Shown: one piece after another, positions 1 through 9,490 of the stretch
How positions within the stretch are numbered: the first letter of the stretch is position 1
Layout of the letters: every line of letters starts with the position of its first letter
Assembly (NCBI GenBank): GCA_025355565.1
Contig: JANXZK010000025.1
Location: 1 to 36,898 of the forward strand
Origin: a bacterium
GTDB taxonomy: Bacteria; Patescibacteriota; Minisyncoccia; Phycocordibacterales; PALSA-1337
Reading direction: 5' to 3'
DNA length: 36,898 nt
Notes under the pieces: generated by a model
Databases searched by the model: none
Told to the model about the DNA's origin: nothing
What the model saw: only the letters and a program-made list of their open reading frames with translations
Translations under genes and position numbers: made by a program

Positions 1-50
1 GAGGAGGAGTTGATAAAGGTTACGGCCAGATAAATTGCTGGATTCTTTGA

Positions 51-215
51 CGTAACTCCGTCATACCTCTTTGAGTTCCGAGGACTTTTTTGAGAACCAA
101 CATACCTTTGCATTTTCACAAAGGGTGAGTGAATCCTTGAAACGAATCCTTTGTGAAAATGCAGGTATGTTGGGAACAAATCCGCAGGAGCGAAAGGAGG
201 TATGAAGGAGTTACG
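51..215 (+). repeat. Foldback (long inverted-repeat) element, copy 1
   Basis: Outer arms GTAACTCC-g-TCATACCTC (52-69) / GAGGTATGA-a-GGAGTTAC (197-214). Inner arms CCAACATACCT..TTGCATTTTCACAAAGG (97-124) / CCTTTGTGAAAATGC-AGGTATGTTGG (148-173). Apical loop gTGAGTGAATCCTTGAAACGAAT. Internal motifs TTCCGAGGACTTTTTTGAGAAC and TCCGCAGGAGCGAAAGG. Confidence 0.85.
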
Positions 216-248
216 AGATTTCAGATATATTTTGAGAGAGACGTCAAC

Positions 249-1520
249 TTACATCACCCCACCAACTCCGAACCTTCCATTCAGAATACTCCTGGTTTTA
301 ACTCCAACAATGCCCTTTTCATCCGTAATACCATACCTCTTTTGAAACATATCGACAGCAGTTATAGTACATGGACCTAACGATCCTGTGCGTGGACAAT
401 CATTCAAACTCTTTTCACCCGGCGGATAGATGCCGTCGATGACGAGAGCAGTCTGCAATGCATAGATGTCCTGTGACGACGAGGCACTGTTTTTCGTGAT
501 GACTTCTCTCCACTGATGAGGGATGAGTAAAGTATCGTACGAGACGGCGCTGTTAACGACGCTCTTTGAATCAAAGAAATCCTGAAGGCCGAGATAGGTC
601 TGGAAAGCCATATCTTTCAAAGCGGCGCTGCGCAGTAGAGGATTCACGAATTGCGGCTCATATATGTAGCCGTATTCTATGAGCATACTGGCGGCGTCCG
701 AAGTGTTATCGGCACCTATCGCGATCAGATCAGGTTCCTCGACGATACCCGTCGACTCACCAGGAAGATCGCTGACAGGATTGTACTTCGCCAACCTCTT
801 GAATATATTCTCGGCAACAGCTTTCGTCGTCGAGCTATTGTAGTAAAGCTTCTCTGGTACATAGATAGTAAAACCAGAATGGTCACCAGCCGCACGTAAA
901 TGACCCGGGTAATCATTGAAATGTATATGGATGATGATATCGATATCATTCTCATTGGACCATTTGGTAAAACCGAAAAGCCTGTACGCGACGTCTGTTG
1001 GTACCTTGTTATGAATGATGGTTGGAACGGCACGCTTCACGGAACCGATCGACACGAGATACGACATCTCCTCATGATATGCCTTGGTCCAAGTGATGAT
1101 GTCTTCCCATTTATTTTTGAAATATGCCGCAAATGTCGGGCCCCAATCTTGCCCGTCCCTAGTGATATACACCTGATAATGGCTATTAACCGAGAGGAAT
1201 TGCTGCAAATCCTTTCCGAGCTCAACATTCAAGTCGCGCTCCTTCAAGGATCCGTATTCTGCTCCACCGTAGCTAGGCTCGTGCCCAGGAACGATGAGAA
1301 TGCGCACTCTCTTGTCAGATCTCGAATATTGCGAATCTGTGTATTTTGACTGGATATTCGCGATCGTCTTTGGTTTATGTGAGAGGATGACTGCGGCGAT
1401 CTGATTTCCTGCCACCCCTATCGCCGACAGAGCTGTCTGCATTTCTCGTGGATATGTGAGCGCAAACCATGGAATACCGAGTAAGAGAACCGCTATAAAT
1501 ATCCCAAAGTAGTGCCGCAT
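249..1520 (-). CDS. N-acetylmuramoyl-L-alanine amidase (Amidase_3-like) with C-terminal peptidoglycan-binding domain
   Basis: N-terminal TM segment; amidase-like motifs ILIVPGHEPSYGGAEYGSLKERDLN and IIIHIHFND; C-terminal PG_binding_1-like repeat (ALQTALVIDGIYPP...AVDMFQKRYGI). Confidence 0.75.
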   Translation of the reverse strand: MRHYFGIFIAVLLLGIPWFALTYPREMQTALSAIGVAGNQIAAVILSHKPKTIANIQSKYTDSQYSRSDKRVRILIVPGHEPSYGGAEYGSLKERDLNVELGKDLQQFLSVNSHYQVYITRDGQDWGPTFAAYFKNKWEDIITWTKAYHEEMSYLVSIGSVKRAVPTIIHNKVPTDVAYRLFGFTKWSNENDIDIIIHIHFNDYPGHLRAAGDHSGFTIYVPEKLYYNSSTTKAVAENIFKRLAKYNPVSDLPGESTGIVEEPDLIAIGADNTSDAASMLIEYGYIYEPQFVNPLLRSAALKDMAFQTYLGLQDFFDSKSVVNSAVSYDTLLIPHQWREVITKNSASSSQDIYALQTALVIDGIYPPGEKSLNDCPRTGSLGPCTITAVDMFQKRYGITDEKGIVGVKTRSILNGRFGVGGVM

Positions 1521-1592
1521 GATGACATTGTAACGCCAAGCGATGATTTATGAAAGTTATAGTTGTGATTATAGTTGTGATATATTGCAGAT

Positions 1593-2546
1593 ATGCCGGA
1601 ACTACCCGAAGTTGAGACAACAGTAAATGGTCTACAGAAGCATATCGTCGGCCTCATCATCCGTGACGCTTGGTCGAATTACGATAGTTCATATTACCGG
1701 GGCTCTCTAACTATCAAGGATCCTGTGTTTTTCGAGTATTTCAAGGAAAATGTCGTCGGAAAGAAGATTGTTTCCATCGAGAGGCGCGCAAAGAACATCC
1801 TCATAAATATTTCAGGTGGCAATACCATCCTCGTACACATGAAGATGACTGGCCACCTGCTGTATGGACGGTATAGATTCAATGATACGAGCAAATCTCG
1901 AATATCAGGAGTTGGCCGAGTTTCAACGTCCGTCACTGATCCATGGGAGCCCTTGTCCCCCGAGAGTCTCAAAGATCCTTATAATCGTCGTGTGCGTTTC
2001 GTTCTAACATTGAATAGTGGGCGCCAACTCGCCTTGTCCGACACCAGACGTTTTGCCAAGGTCACTCTCGTCGATACAAAAACTATCCATGAATCTGAGC
2101 ATTTGACCGGTATCGGTCCTGAACCACTGGACGAGTCCTTTGATCTCGATGCGTTCAATGAGCGCATGGATCTGCGCCCGAATATTAAAATAAAGTTGGT
2201 ACTATTAGACCAAAATACCATCGCTGGTATAGGTAATATTTATGCGGATGAGTCACTATGGCGCACAGGTATTCATCCACTGAGAATCGTAAAATCTTTG
2301 ACGAAATCGGAACGACGGGAGATTTTCAACGCAATAAAACTGACCTTGTCACGTGGTATTGATTTTGGAGGTGACTCGATGTCTGACTATCGAAACATTC
2401 TCGGTGAAAAAGGTAGATTCCAAGAACAGCACATGGCTTATCAGAGAACTGGAGAAAAATGTAGGAAGACTGGGTGTAAGGGAAGAATAATCAGAATAGT
2501 GGTCGGTGGCAGGGGGACGCATCTATGCAATATGCATCAGAAATAA
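1593..2546 (+). CDS. mutM: Formamidopyrimidine-DNA glycosylase
   Basis: N-terminal MPELPEVETTVNGL; RRAKNILINI; LLDQNTIAGIGNIYADESLW; C-terminal zinc-finger-like segment. Confidence 0.95.
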   Translation: MPELPEVETTVNGLQKHIVGLIIRDAWSNYDSSYYRGSLTIKDPVFFEYFKENVVGKKIVSIERRAKNILINISGGNTILVHMKMTGHLLYGRYRFNDTSKSRISGVGRVSTSVTDPWEPLSPESLKDPYNRRVRFVLTLNSGRQLALSDTRRFAKVTLVDTKTIHESEHLTGIGPEPLDESFDLDAFNERMDLRPNIKIKLVLLDQNTIAGIGNIYADESLWRTGIHPLRIVKSLTKSERREIFNAIKLTLSRGIDFGGDSMSDYRNILGEKGRFQEQHMAYQRTGEKCRKTGCKGRIIRIVVGGRGTHLCNMHQK

Positions 2547-2579
2547 AGAAACTGAATGTACACTTTCCGAATAACAAAA

Positions 2580-3050
2580 TCAACACCCGCAAAACAACAC
2601 CACTCCAGTCGCGACCGAAACATTCAATGATTCCTTCTTCCCTTTCATAGGGATCTCTACGGCCAGATCAGCCACTTTTAGCAAACCTCCAGAAACTCCA
2701 TCGACTTCGTTGCCTAAAATATACAAAGTTTTTAATTTACGTCTAAACTCAGAAATGTTGATCGAGTCTTCCTCTTGTTCGACGGCAACTATTTGAAATC
2801 CCTCTTTTTTCAATTTCTTAATTACCCCGATCGCTTCTTCGTCTCCTATATGTTCCCAAGCAATCATATCTTCGGCTCCTAGAGAAACCTTAGCAAAATC
2901 CTTCCTTCTCCGTCCGAAACGGTCAACAGGAACCGGTGTCGTACCGACGCAATATATCTTCTTTACTCCAGCACATTCCGCAGTACGGAATATGGACCCG
3001 ACGTTGTGAACGCTCCGAATATTGTCTAGTAGTATGCGTGTTTCTATCAT
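2580..3050 (-). CDS. SpoU/TrmH-family RNA 2'-O-methyltransferase
   Basis: LLDNIRSVHNVGSIFRTAECAGV, LYILGNEVDGVS, ESLNVSVATGVVLF: canonical SpoU motifs 1-3 in a 156 aa protein. Confidence 0.9.
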   Translation of the reverse strand: MIETRILLDNIRSVHNVGSIFRTAECAGVKKIYCVGTTPVPVDRFGRRRKDFAKVSLGAEDMIAWEHIGDEEAIGVIKKLKKEGFQIVAVEQEEDSINISEFRRKLKTLYILGNEVDGVSGGLLKVADLAVEIPMKGKKESLNVSVATGVVLFCGC

Positions 3051-3088
3051 GATACAATGAGTACATTATCATATAATCAACCAATACC

Positions 3089-3403
3089 ATGGATACACAT
3101 TCACTAGCATCCGCCGACGCGTTGGGAAAAGTGAGAGTTGAAACTGAGAAAGAAAATATGAGTATCGAAACGAAAACTAAGGATTTAGACAAATTAAAAA
3201 AGGAAATGGAACAAAAACAGAGAGAGTTGGTCAAAGTTCAGCAACAAGTGCAAACGATCGAGAGAGATATCGTAACCATGGAACAAAACTCCAAAACGAT
3301 CGAAAATAGTCTAAATATGCTGAAACAACAAAGAACTCAGAACCAGCAAAAACTCACGCAGATGGCTGCTGAGCTTACAAGATTAAGCAAAGAGAAGAAA
3401 TAA
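3089..3403 (+). CDS. Small coiled-coil protein, function unknown
   Basis: 104 aa ORF, rich in K/E/Q heptad-like repeats. Confidence 0.55.
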   Translation: MDTHSLASADALGKVRVETEKENMSIETKTKDLDKLKKEMEQKQRELVKVQQQVQTIERDIVTMEQNSKTIENSLNMLKQQRTQNQQKLTQMAAELTRLSKEKK

Positions 3404-3415
3404 TGAGCTGTGGTG

Positions 3416-3488
3416 TGCGCCCAGTTGGAGTCGAACCAACGACCCACTCCTTAAAAGGGAGTTGCTCTACCAGCTGAGCTATGGGCGC
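3416..3488 (-). tRNA. tRNA-Lys (anticodon TTT)
   Basis: Minus strand GCGCCCATAGCTCAGCTGGTAGAGCAACTCCCTTTTAAGGAGTGGGTCGTTGGTTCGACTCCAACTGGGCGCA: full cloverleaf, anticodon loop CTTTTAA, T-loop GGTTCGACTCC; no encoded CCA. Confidence 0.97.
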
Positions 3489-3532
3489 GAGTGAGGAAAC
3501 GAAAGAGCTTGCTTAGAAACATTAACATGAAA

Positions 3533-4222
3533 CTACAGCTCTAGCAAAAGTTTCTCTGTACCGAGTTCCAGATCGACGAGTCCTCTATGACCATCATGAT
3601 ATAGAGTTACGAGTTTGGTCAATAGTGAATGTAGCTCGACTTTCGTATATTTAGTAGACCCCCTGTCACCACCAGAGACGATCATGGTTTTAATTTTCCA
3701 AAAAAGCGTTCCCAAAATATTTTCCAAACCAATACCTCGATCAACCGCTTGTCTGTAGATAGTCCAAGAGTTGGCTCTACTGCGGCTACTGACCGCATCA
3801 GCGAGCGCGAACACATCAAATCCTCCTTTCGCCCTCACAGAGCCACCAAAAACCTCCGTACCTGCGGACAAATCAGTAACAACGCTTTTGTCGGCATACT
3901 TTTCAAAAGCTTTCTTGATCTCAACATTCGATTTCCCTTCGAGAATGATAAATATGTTCGGAGATTCTTTCATAGCTGGAATGAATTCGACAACAACCTC
4001 TTTAGCCTCCGCATTTTCCGTGATGCGATCCAAAAAAACGATGTACTTATTCGAGAACAACCCTTGCCCGCCGAGATTTTCCTCGATTGCCGCCACATTC
4101 CAATTATCTGAATTTACGGACACATACGCGGCGTCCGGTTTTTTCAATCTCAGAGAATCGATAAGGTGATGGGCCTTCTCGTGGGATTTCGCCATGTCAT
4201 TTCCATGATATACGTAAAGCAT
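3533..4222 (-). CDS. holA: DNA polymerase III delta subunit-like protein (short)
   Basis: MLYVYHGNDMAKSHEKAHHLID...LFSNKYIVFLDRI...NIFIILEGK; C-terminal LLTKLVTLYHDGHRGLVDLELGTEKLLLEL resembles HolA. Confidence 0.65.
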   Translation of the reverse strand: MLYVYHGNDMAKSHEKAHHLIDSLRLKKPDAAYVSVNSDNWNVAAIEENLGGQGLFSNKYIVFLDRITENAEAKEVVVEFIPAMKESPNIFIILEGKSNVEIKKAFEKYADKSVVTDLSAGTEVFGGSVRAKGGFDVFALADAVSSRSRANSWTIYRQAVDRGIGLENILGTLFWKIKTMIVSGGDRGSTKYTKVELHSLLTKLVTLYHDGHRGLVDLELGTEKLLLEL

Positions 4223-4245
4223 ACTTATACTTTATACCTAATACT

Positions 4246-6756
4246 CTATTTCAACTCTCCCCAATTCTTCCCTACAGCGGACGATGCCGTAAGCACAACC
4301 CCCTTTATATCTTTTGGATCGATAACCGACTCCATGATCTTCTCGATCTCTTTAGCGACCTTTTCAACAACACTTTCTCTGATCTCGTAGACCAGTTCGT
4401 CGTGCACTTGGAGCAGCAGGTAGACATCTTTACCGAGATCATTCTCCTCAACATATTCATCGACCTTGATCATTGCCAGCTTTATCACATCAGCCTCTGT
4501 GCCCTGGATAGGCGCATTGATCGCCATACGCTCGGCGGTGGCACGGATGAATGGCAGTTTAGAATTGATACCTTGGAAATATCTGCGTCTGCCAAAAAAT
4601 GTTTCCGTGTAACCTCTAGCCGCCGTCTGCAGCTTTATATCAGCTAAATACTTCGCCAGTCCAGAAAATGTCTCGAAATATTCATTCAGATATCTTTGCG
4701 CCTCCTCTCTAGTTGAACCGAGATTCTGTTTCAACGCGTTCACCCCCATACCATACATGATGCCAAAATTTATAACCTTGGCCTTGCGACGCATATCAGA
4801 CGTCACACCACTAGCGGGGACTTTGAAAACGTACGAGGCGACAGATGTATGCACATCTTGCCCGTTCTTGAATATCTCGATCAATTTCTCATCATTTGAG
4901 AGAAACGCGGCAATGCGCAATTCCATTTGAGAGTAATCGAAAGCGCCGAGTACAAACCCTTTATCGGCAATAAATGCGTCGCGTATGGCTTTGCCATGTG
5001 CTGTCTTCACTGGAATATTTTGCAGATTTGGATTCTGTGATGCCATGCGCCCAGTCGTCGTACCAGCAGAGATGAAGTCCGCATGCAACCTTCCCCCATC
5101 GTCCAATAGCGGCGGGATAGCGTCGATATATGTGGAGAGGAGTTTTTGCAACTCTCGATACTCAAATATATTTGGGACGATCGGATGCAGATCTCGGATC
5201 TTTTCCAGTTCCGATTCGCGTGTAGATCTAGCTCCGCCAGCAGTTTTCTTCATATTCTTGGCCTCTAAACCAAGCCTATCGAACAAAACTTCTCCCAACT
5301 GTTTCGGTGAATTTATATTGAATTCCATTCCCGCATCTCTCCATATCTTTTCCTCGAGACCAGACAAAGTTGTATGATATTCCTTTGATAGATTCTGTAA
5401 GATAGCTCGGTCGATCTTCACTCCCCTTTCTTTCATCTTATGGGTTATGGGAATGAGTGGGATCTCAATCTCTTCATACAATTTTCGCAATCCTTTTTTG
5501 TCTAATTCTTCATAGATATACTGCTTCGCCTCGTCGAAAGTATCTCTGCCAGAATAGTTCATGATGTCATCTATTTTGGGATTGGTTAGGTCAGAATTCA
5601 CTAACCACAGAGCAACCGCAACTCGTTCCAATTCTTCAGTTGAAACTGCGGCAAAGAGCGCTGATTGATTTGCGATACCCATATCCTCCGCTTGGCCAGT
5701 TCCATCCCCGCCAGAATCTTCACCTCCCTTCCTGCCCACAGATCCTGTGGCATTTTTCGTGATAACAGGTGACGTAGCTCTGCCAGAGACCGCCCTATCC
5801 AGTCTCTGTGTGAGCGACCTGAACTCCAATATATTCCAGAACGCATTAACTCTCTTCACGTCCAACCCTTCCTTGAATGTCTTCAGAGGTAAAGTGAACT
5901 CTATCGGCGCATCCCGGCGAATAGTAGCCAGCATCTTGCTGAATTCAGCCTCTTCTTTGTTGTCTTTCAACAATTGAATGATCCTAGGTGTGATGCCGAC
6001 TTTTTTGAATTTTTCTTCATGTCCAGCATCCAGCTCTTTATACATATTCTCGATCGTGCCAAATGTCGTTATGAGGATTGTGGCCGTTTTTTCCCCAATA
6101 CCCTTCACACCGACGATGTTGTCAGATGGGTCACCACGAAGCCCCTTGTAGTCTGGTATGAGGAGTGGTCCGAAACCGAACCTATCCATGACCGCTTTCT
6201 CGTCATATATGATCGTATCCTTGATCCCTTTCTTCAGGGTATAGACCTTCACATCTTCACCATGAACCAATTGCAATGTATCCATATCGCCAGAGGCGAC
6301 GATCACTTCGATTTCTGAGGCCATCGCTCCCATCCTTGTTCCCCCATTTCCCATCTTCAATTTTCCATCTTCAATCTGTCCGACGATCGTTCCCAATATA
6401 TCGTCCGCCTCGAAGCCTTCCTTTTCATATATAGGGATATTCATAGCACGATACACGTCATACGATCTCTTGATTTGTGTAATGAGCGCATCATCAGTCT
6501 TGGCTCGTCCAGCTTTGTAATCTTTATATGCTTCATGCCTGTACGTTGGTGCGGCCATATCGTAACAAGCGACGACATAATCAGGTTTCAAATCTTCGAT
6601 GATCTTGATGAGCATCGTCGAAAGGCCGAACAACGCTCCCGTCGGCTCGCCGCTCTTCGTTGAGAAATCAGGCAACGCATGATATGCGCGATGGAGTATG
6701 GCGTGAGAATCAAGCAATATCAAGCGCTTCTTGGGTTGTTTTTCTGGTTTTGGCAT
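4246..6756 (-). CDS. polA: DNA polymerase I
   Basis: 5'-nuclease motifs (LLDSHAILHRAYHALP, VASGDMDTLQLV, YKGLRGDPSDNIVGVKGIGEKTA) and polymerase motifs (FDYSQMELRIAAFLS, RRKAKVINFGIMYGM, LLLQVHDELVYE). 836 aa. Confidence 0.97.
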   Translation of the reverse strand: MPKPEKQPKKRLILLDSHAILHRAYHALPDFSTKSGEPTGALFGLSTMLIKIIEDLKPDYVVACYDMAAPTYRHEAYKDYKAGRAKTDDALITQIKRSYDVYRAMNIPIYEKEGFEADDILGTIVGQIEDGKLKMGNGGTRMGAMASEIEVIVASGDMDTLQLVHGEDVKVYTLKKGIKDTIIYDEKAVMDRFGFGPLLIPDYKGLRGDPSDNIVGVKGIGEKTATILITTFGTIENMYKELDAGHEEKFKKVGITPRIIQLLKDNKEEAEFSKMLATIRRDAPIEFTLPLKTFKEGLDVKRVNAFWNILEFRSLTQRLDRAVSGRATSPVITKNATGSVGRKGGEDSGGDGTGQAEDMGIANQSALFAAVSTEELERVAVALWLVNSDLTNPKIDDIMNYSGRDTFDEAKQYIYEELDKKGLRKLYEEIEIPLIPITHKMKERGVKIDRAILQNLSKEYHTTLSGLEEKIWRDAGMEFNINSPKQLGEVLFDRLGLEAKNMKKTAGGARSTRESELEKIRDLHPIVPNIFEYRELQKLLSTYIDAIPPLLDDGGRLHADFISAGTTTGRMASQNPNLQNIPVKTAHGKAIRDAFIADKGFVLGAFDYSQMELRIAAFLSNDEKLIEIFKNGQDVHTSVASYVFKVPASGVTSDMRRKAKVINFGIMYGMGVNALKQNLGSTREEAQRYLNEYFETFSGLAKYLADIKLQTAARGYTETFFGRRRYFQGINSKLPFIRATAERMAINAPIQGTEADVIKLAMIKVDEYVEENDLGKDVYLLLQVHDELVYEIRESVVEKVAKEIEKIMESVIDPKDIKGVVLTASSAVGKNWGELK

Positions 6757-6832
6757 AGAGTTATTGTACCATTCTCAATATTTAAAGTCGTTCAAAATAG
6801 AAATAGTCGCCATAGAATCGATTGATGCAAAT

Positions 6833-7303
6833 TTAGAAAGAGATCTGGTACTCATTATCCACCACCTCGAATCTGATCTCGTGATGATCTGGAACGATCT
6901 TATCCAATGAAACATTTTCTGACCACTCAACCATGATGAGGTTGTGCCGATCAGCGACTAACAGTTCGAAATCGAGAGCATCCGTTTCTTCAGGGTTTTC
7001 CAATCTGTAAGCGTCGATATGAACCAATCGCTTCCAAGGAATATCCTGAGTATCGATATCGTAGACTTTCATTATCACAAATGTTGGACTTGTGATCTCT
7101 CCTTCCACGCCGAGCAGTTTCGCCACCATCTTCACAAAAGCCGTCTTCCCTGCACCTAGATGGCCAGACAGGCCAACAACCGTGGCCTCTATCGATCCTG
7201 CTCGGTTCTGATCACCAGCCACTTCATTCGCAACAACACCTCGCAACCATCGTGATGCGATTTCCTGTGTTTCCTCGAGTGAATGGGAGATATTGGTCTT
7301 CAT
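6833..7303 (-). CDS. tsaE: tRNA threonylcarbamoyladenosine biosynthesis ATPase
   Basis: Walker A GLSGHLGAGKTAFVKMVAKLLGVEGEITSPTFVIMKVY; HIDAYRLENPEE; MVEWSENV. Confidence 0.92.
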   Translation of the reverse strand: MKTNISHSLEETQEIASRWLRGVVANEVAGDQNRAGSIEATVVGLSGHLGAGKTAFVKMVAKLLGVEGEITSPTFVIMKVYDIDTQDIPWKRLVHIDAYRLENPEETDALDFELLVADRHNLIMVEWSENVSLDKIVPDHHEIRFEVVDNEYQISF

Positions 7304-7344
7304 ACATTTACTATACCAATTAATCGGGATATCTGTAACTATCA

Positions 7345-7520
7345 GAATTGTAACCCATCAAACCTGATCCTCGAACGACCGAGCACTCTTTGCGAAGCGA
7401 TATCTCGTGGCATTTTCCAAAGGATGAGTGAATCCTTGGAGCGAATACTTTGAGAAAATGCCGAGAGATTGCTAGCAAATTGCGAGGAAGTGAGAGGGCA
7501 GGTTTGATGGGTTACAATTC
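7345..7520 (+). repeat. Foldback element, copy 2
   Basis: Perfect 22-bp outer arms GAATTGTAACCCATCAAACCTG (7345-7366) / CAGGTTTGATGGGTTACAATTC (7499-7520). Inner arms TCTCGTGGCATTTTC / GAAAATGCCGAGAGA. Loop GATGAGTGAATCCTTGGAGCGAATACTTTGA. Internal motifs GACCGAGCACTCTTTGCGAAG and TTGCGAGGAAGTGAGAGG. Confidence 0.9.
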
Positions 7521-7554
7521 GTATATTCGCATCGATATTGATATACTATTACAT

Positions 7555-9228
7555 ATGACACTCGTTTTCGACGAAGATAAACAGAACAGAAAGATGGCTG
7601 ACCTCCTCCACAAAGAAGAGGAGGATCTCGTCCAAATGCTGGCTGGAAAATACGGAGTTGACTATGTGAACCTGACGGTCACGGCCGTAAATGCCGACGC
7701 CCTCCGACAGATCGATGAGAACACAGCTAGGACTTCCCTGGTTGCCGCTTTTGCGCTCATAGACAAGAAAATAAAAGTCGCCGCCAGGAATCCCCAGGAT
7801 GAGAAAGTCGTAGCGATCGTCGAAACACTCAAAACCAAAGGGTACGCGCCAGAGATATACATAACATCCACACAAGGACTAGAAAAAGCATGGAAGATAT
7901 ACAAGGATATGTCTTTCGCTTATGAGAGCAAAGCTGGATCATTGGAAATCTCCAGTGAAGAGATCGCGGCGATCATCGACCAAGCAAAAAGTCTGCCGAC
8001 GATCATCTCCATTCTGGAAAACACCATGACAGCGAAGAAGAGCTACCGAGTTTCCCGGATCTTGGAAACAGCAGTAGCAGGAGCCTTGGCGATCGACGCC
8101 TCAGATATACACTTCGAACCAGAAGAAACTTACGTACAGCTCCGATATCGTCTAGACGGCGTGCTCCAGGAAGTCATCCGATTCGACACCGAAACTTATG
8201 GCCTGCTACTCTCCCGCATCAAGCTCATCTCGGGGATGAAATTGAATATAAAGAAAGATTCCCAAGACGGCCGCTTCAGCATCCGCCTAGCGATCGGTGA
8301 AGTCGAAGTCCGCGTCTCCATATTGCCAGGAGCATACAACGAGTCAGTGGTTATGCGTATCTTGAATCCAAAATCCATCAACGTATCTCTCGAAGACCTC
8401 GGTATACATGAAAAATTGCTGAAAATCCTATTGAAGGAAATGGATCGACCAGATGGCATGATCCTCACAACAGGCCCGACTGGCTCAGGAAAAACCACCA
8501 CTCTATACGCCTTCCTAAAAAAGATCCACAACACGCAAGTAAAGATCATAACCATCGAAGACCCTATCGAATATCACCTTCCTGGGATAGTGCAGACCCA
8601 AGTCAATGACAAAGGATATAACTTCCCAGAGGGACTCCGTGCCGCCGTCAGACAAGACCCGGACATCATCATGATTGGTGAGATCCGCGACAATGAAACG
8701 GCTGATATCGCCATCAACTCCGCACTCACTGGTCACTTAGTTTTCTCAACACTGCATACGAACGGCGCCGCGGGAACATTTCCCCGCCTCATCGACCTCG
8801 GAGTCAATTCCAAGGTTATAACCTCTGCTCTGCGTGTCGCCATGGCACAGAGGTTGACCAGACGCCTATGTCAGTACTGCAAGAAAGAAGTCGTACTCGA
8901 GGGTGACGCACAGAGAGAAATAGAGATCGTGATAAATAGCATCGTAGACAAAACACTGGTTCCAACCGAGCGATCAAAGATGTGGTTGGCTGTTGGGTGC
9001 GAGAAATGTAACAAGACCGGCTACAAAGGTCGTGTTGGAGTATACGAGGCCGTGCTGACTGATCAGAAAGTCGAGGATGCCGTCGAGAACAACCCGAGTG
9101 AGCGTGAGATATGGCTAGCGGCAAACCCTCAAGGGCTCCTCACCATGAAACAGGATGGTGTATTGAAGATATTATCTGGGATGACTTCCCTCTCCGAGCT
9201 CGAGAGAGTTATTGCAATAGAAGATTAA
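7555..9228 (+). CDS. Type IV pilus / type II secretion assembly ATPase (PilB/GspE family)
   Basis: Walker A MILTTGPTGSGKTTTLYAFL; Asp box IITIEDPIEY; Walker B IIMIGEIRDNETADIAINSALTGHLVFSTLHTN; C-x2-C...C-x2-C zinc motif. The track start at 7450 lies inside the foldback element, so the ATG at 7555 (MTLVFDEDK) is preferred. Confidence 0.93.
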   Translation: MTLVFDEDKQNRKMADLLHKEEEDLVQMLAGKYGVDYVNLTVTAVNADALRQIDENTARTSLVAAFALIDKKIKVAARNPQDEKVVAIVETLKTKGYAPEIYITSTQGLEKAWKIYKDMSFAYESKAGSLEISSEEIAAIIDQAKSLPTIISILENTMTAKKSYRVSRILETAVAGALAIDASDIHFEPEETYVQLRYRLDGVLQEVIRFDTETYGLLLSRIKLISGMKLNIKKDSQDGRFSIRLAIGEVEVRVSILPGAYNESVVMRILNPKSINVSLEDLGIHEKLLKILLKEMDRPDGMILTTGPTGSGKTTTLYAFLKKIHNTQVKIITIEDPIEYHLPGIVQTQVNDKGYNFPEGLRAAVRQDPDIIMIGEIRDNETADIAINSALTGHLVFSTLHTNGAAGTFPRLIDLGVNSKVITSALRVAMAQRLTRRLCQYCKKEVVLEGDAQREIEIVINSIVDKTLVPTERSKMWLAVGCEKCNKTGYKGRVGVYEAVLTDQKVEDAVENNPSEREIWLAANPQGLLTMKQDGVLKILSGMTSLSELERVIAIED

Positions 9229-9328
9229 ATGTTTTGTAATCGGTTATCCACAAAAAATCATTGCTTTTTAAACACCTCAAAGAGTAGTATGGCGACAGGG
9301 GTCAATCAGCAAAATTGAGAATGGTAAT

Positions 9329-9490
9329 ACGAGTTCAAACGCAGGAATCTCTAAGCAAAATCTCGTCGCGTGATGCGATGAGCGAGGTACAGTCCCGAGG
9401 ATAATTACAGTACGCTAGACCGAAGTCTGGCAACCAGAATGTCCTTAGAGCTATACCCAAACCTGGGAAGGCCATTGCTTAGAGACTCGT
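9329..9490. ncRNA. Candidate multibranched structured RNA, family not recognised
   Basis: Closing stems ACGAG (9329-9333) / CTCGT (9486-9490) and TCTCTAAGCAA (9348-9358) / TTGCTTAGAGA (9475-9485), enclosing helices such as TCGTCGC-gtgat-GCGATGA, AGAC-cgaa-GTCT and TGGC/GCCA. The interval has no reported ORF. Strand uncertain. Confidence 0.5.

Noticed and set aside
153-380. ORF of 75 aa on plus strand at the left edge
   Set aside because: Begins inside the inner arm of foldback copy 1 and runs antisense into the amidase gene; no recognisable protein.
900-1349. 149 aa plus-strand ORF (and similar antisense ORFs such as 20385-20867, 21543-22244, 24276-24869)
   Set aside because: Antisense to well-supported minus-strand genes, with low-complexity or Ser/Cys-rich translations typical of shadow ORFs.
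9329-9490. Possible relation of the ruvB-upstream RNA candidate to the foldback family (contains ACGCAGGAA and TCCCGAGGAT)
   Set aside because: The motifs occur in the opposite order and different structural context, so shared ancestry is not supported by eye.
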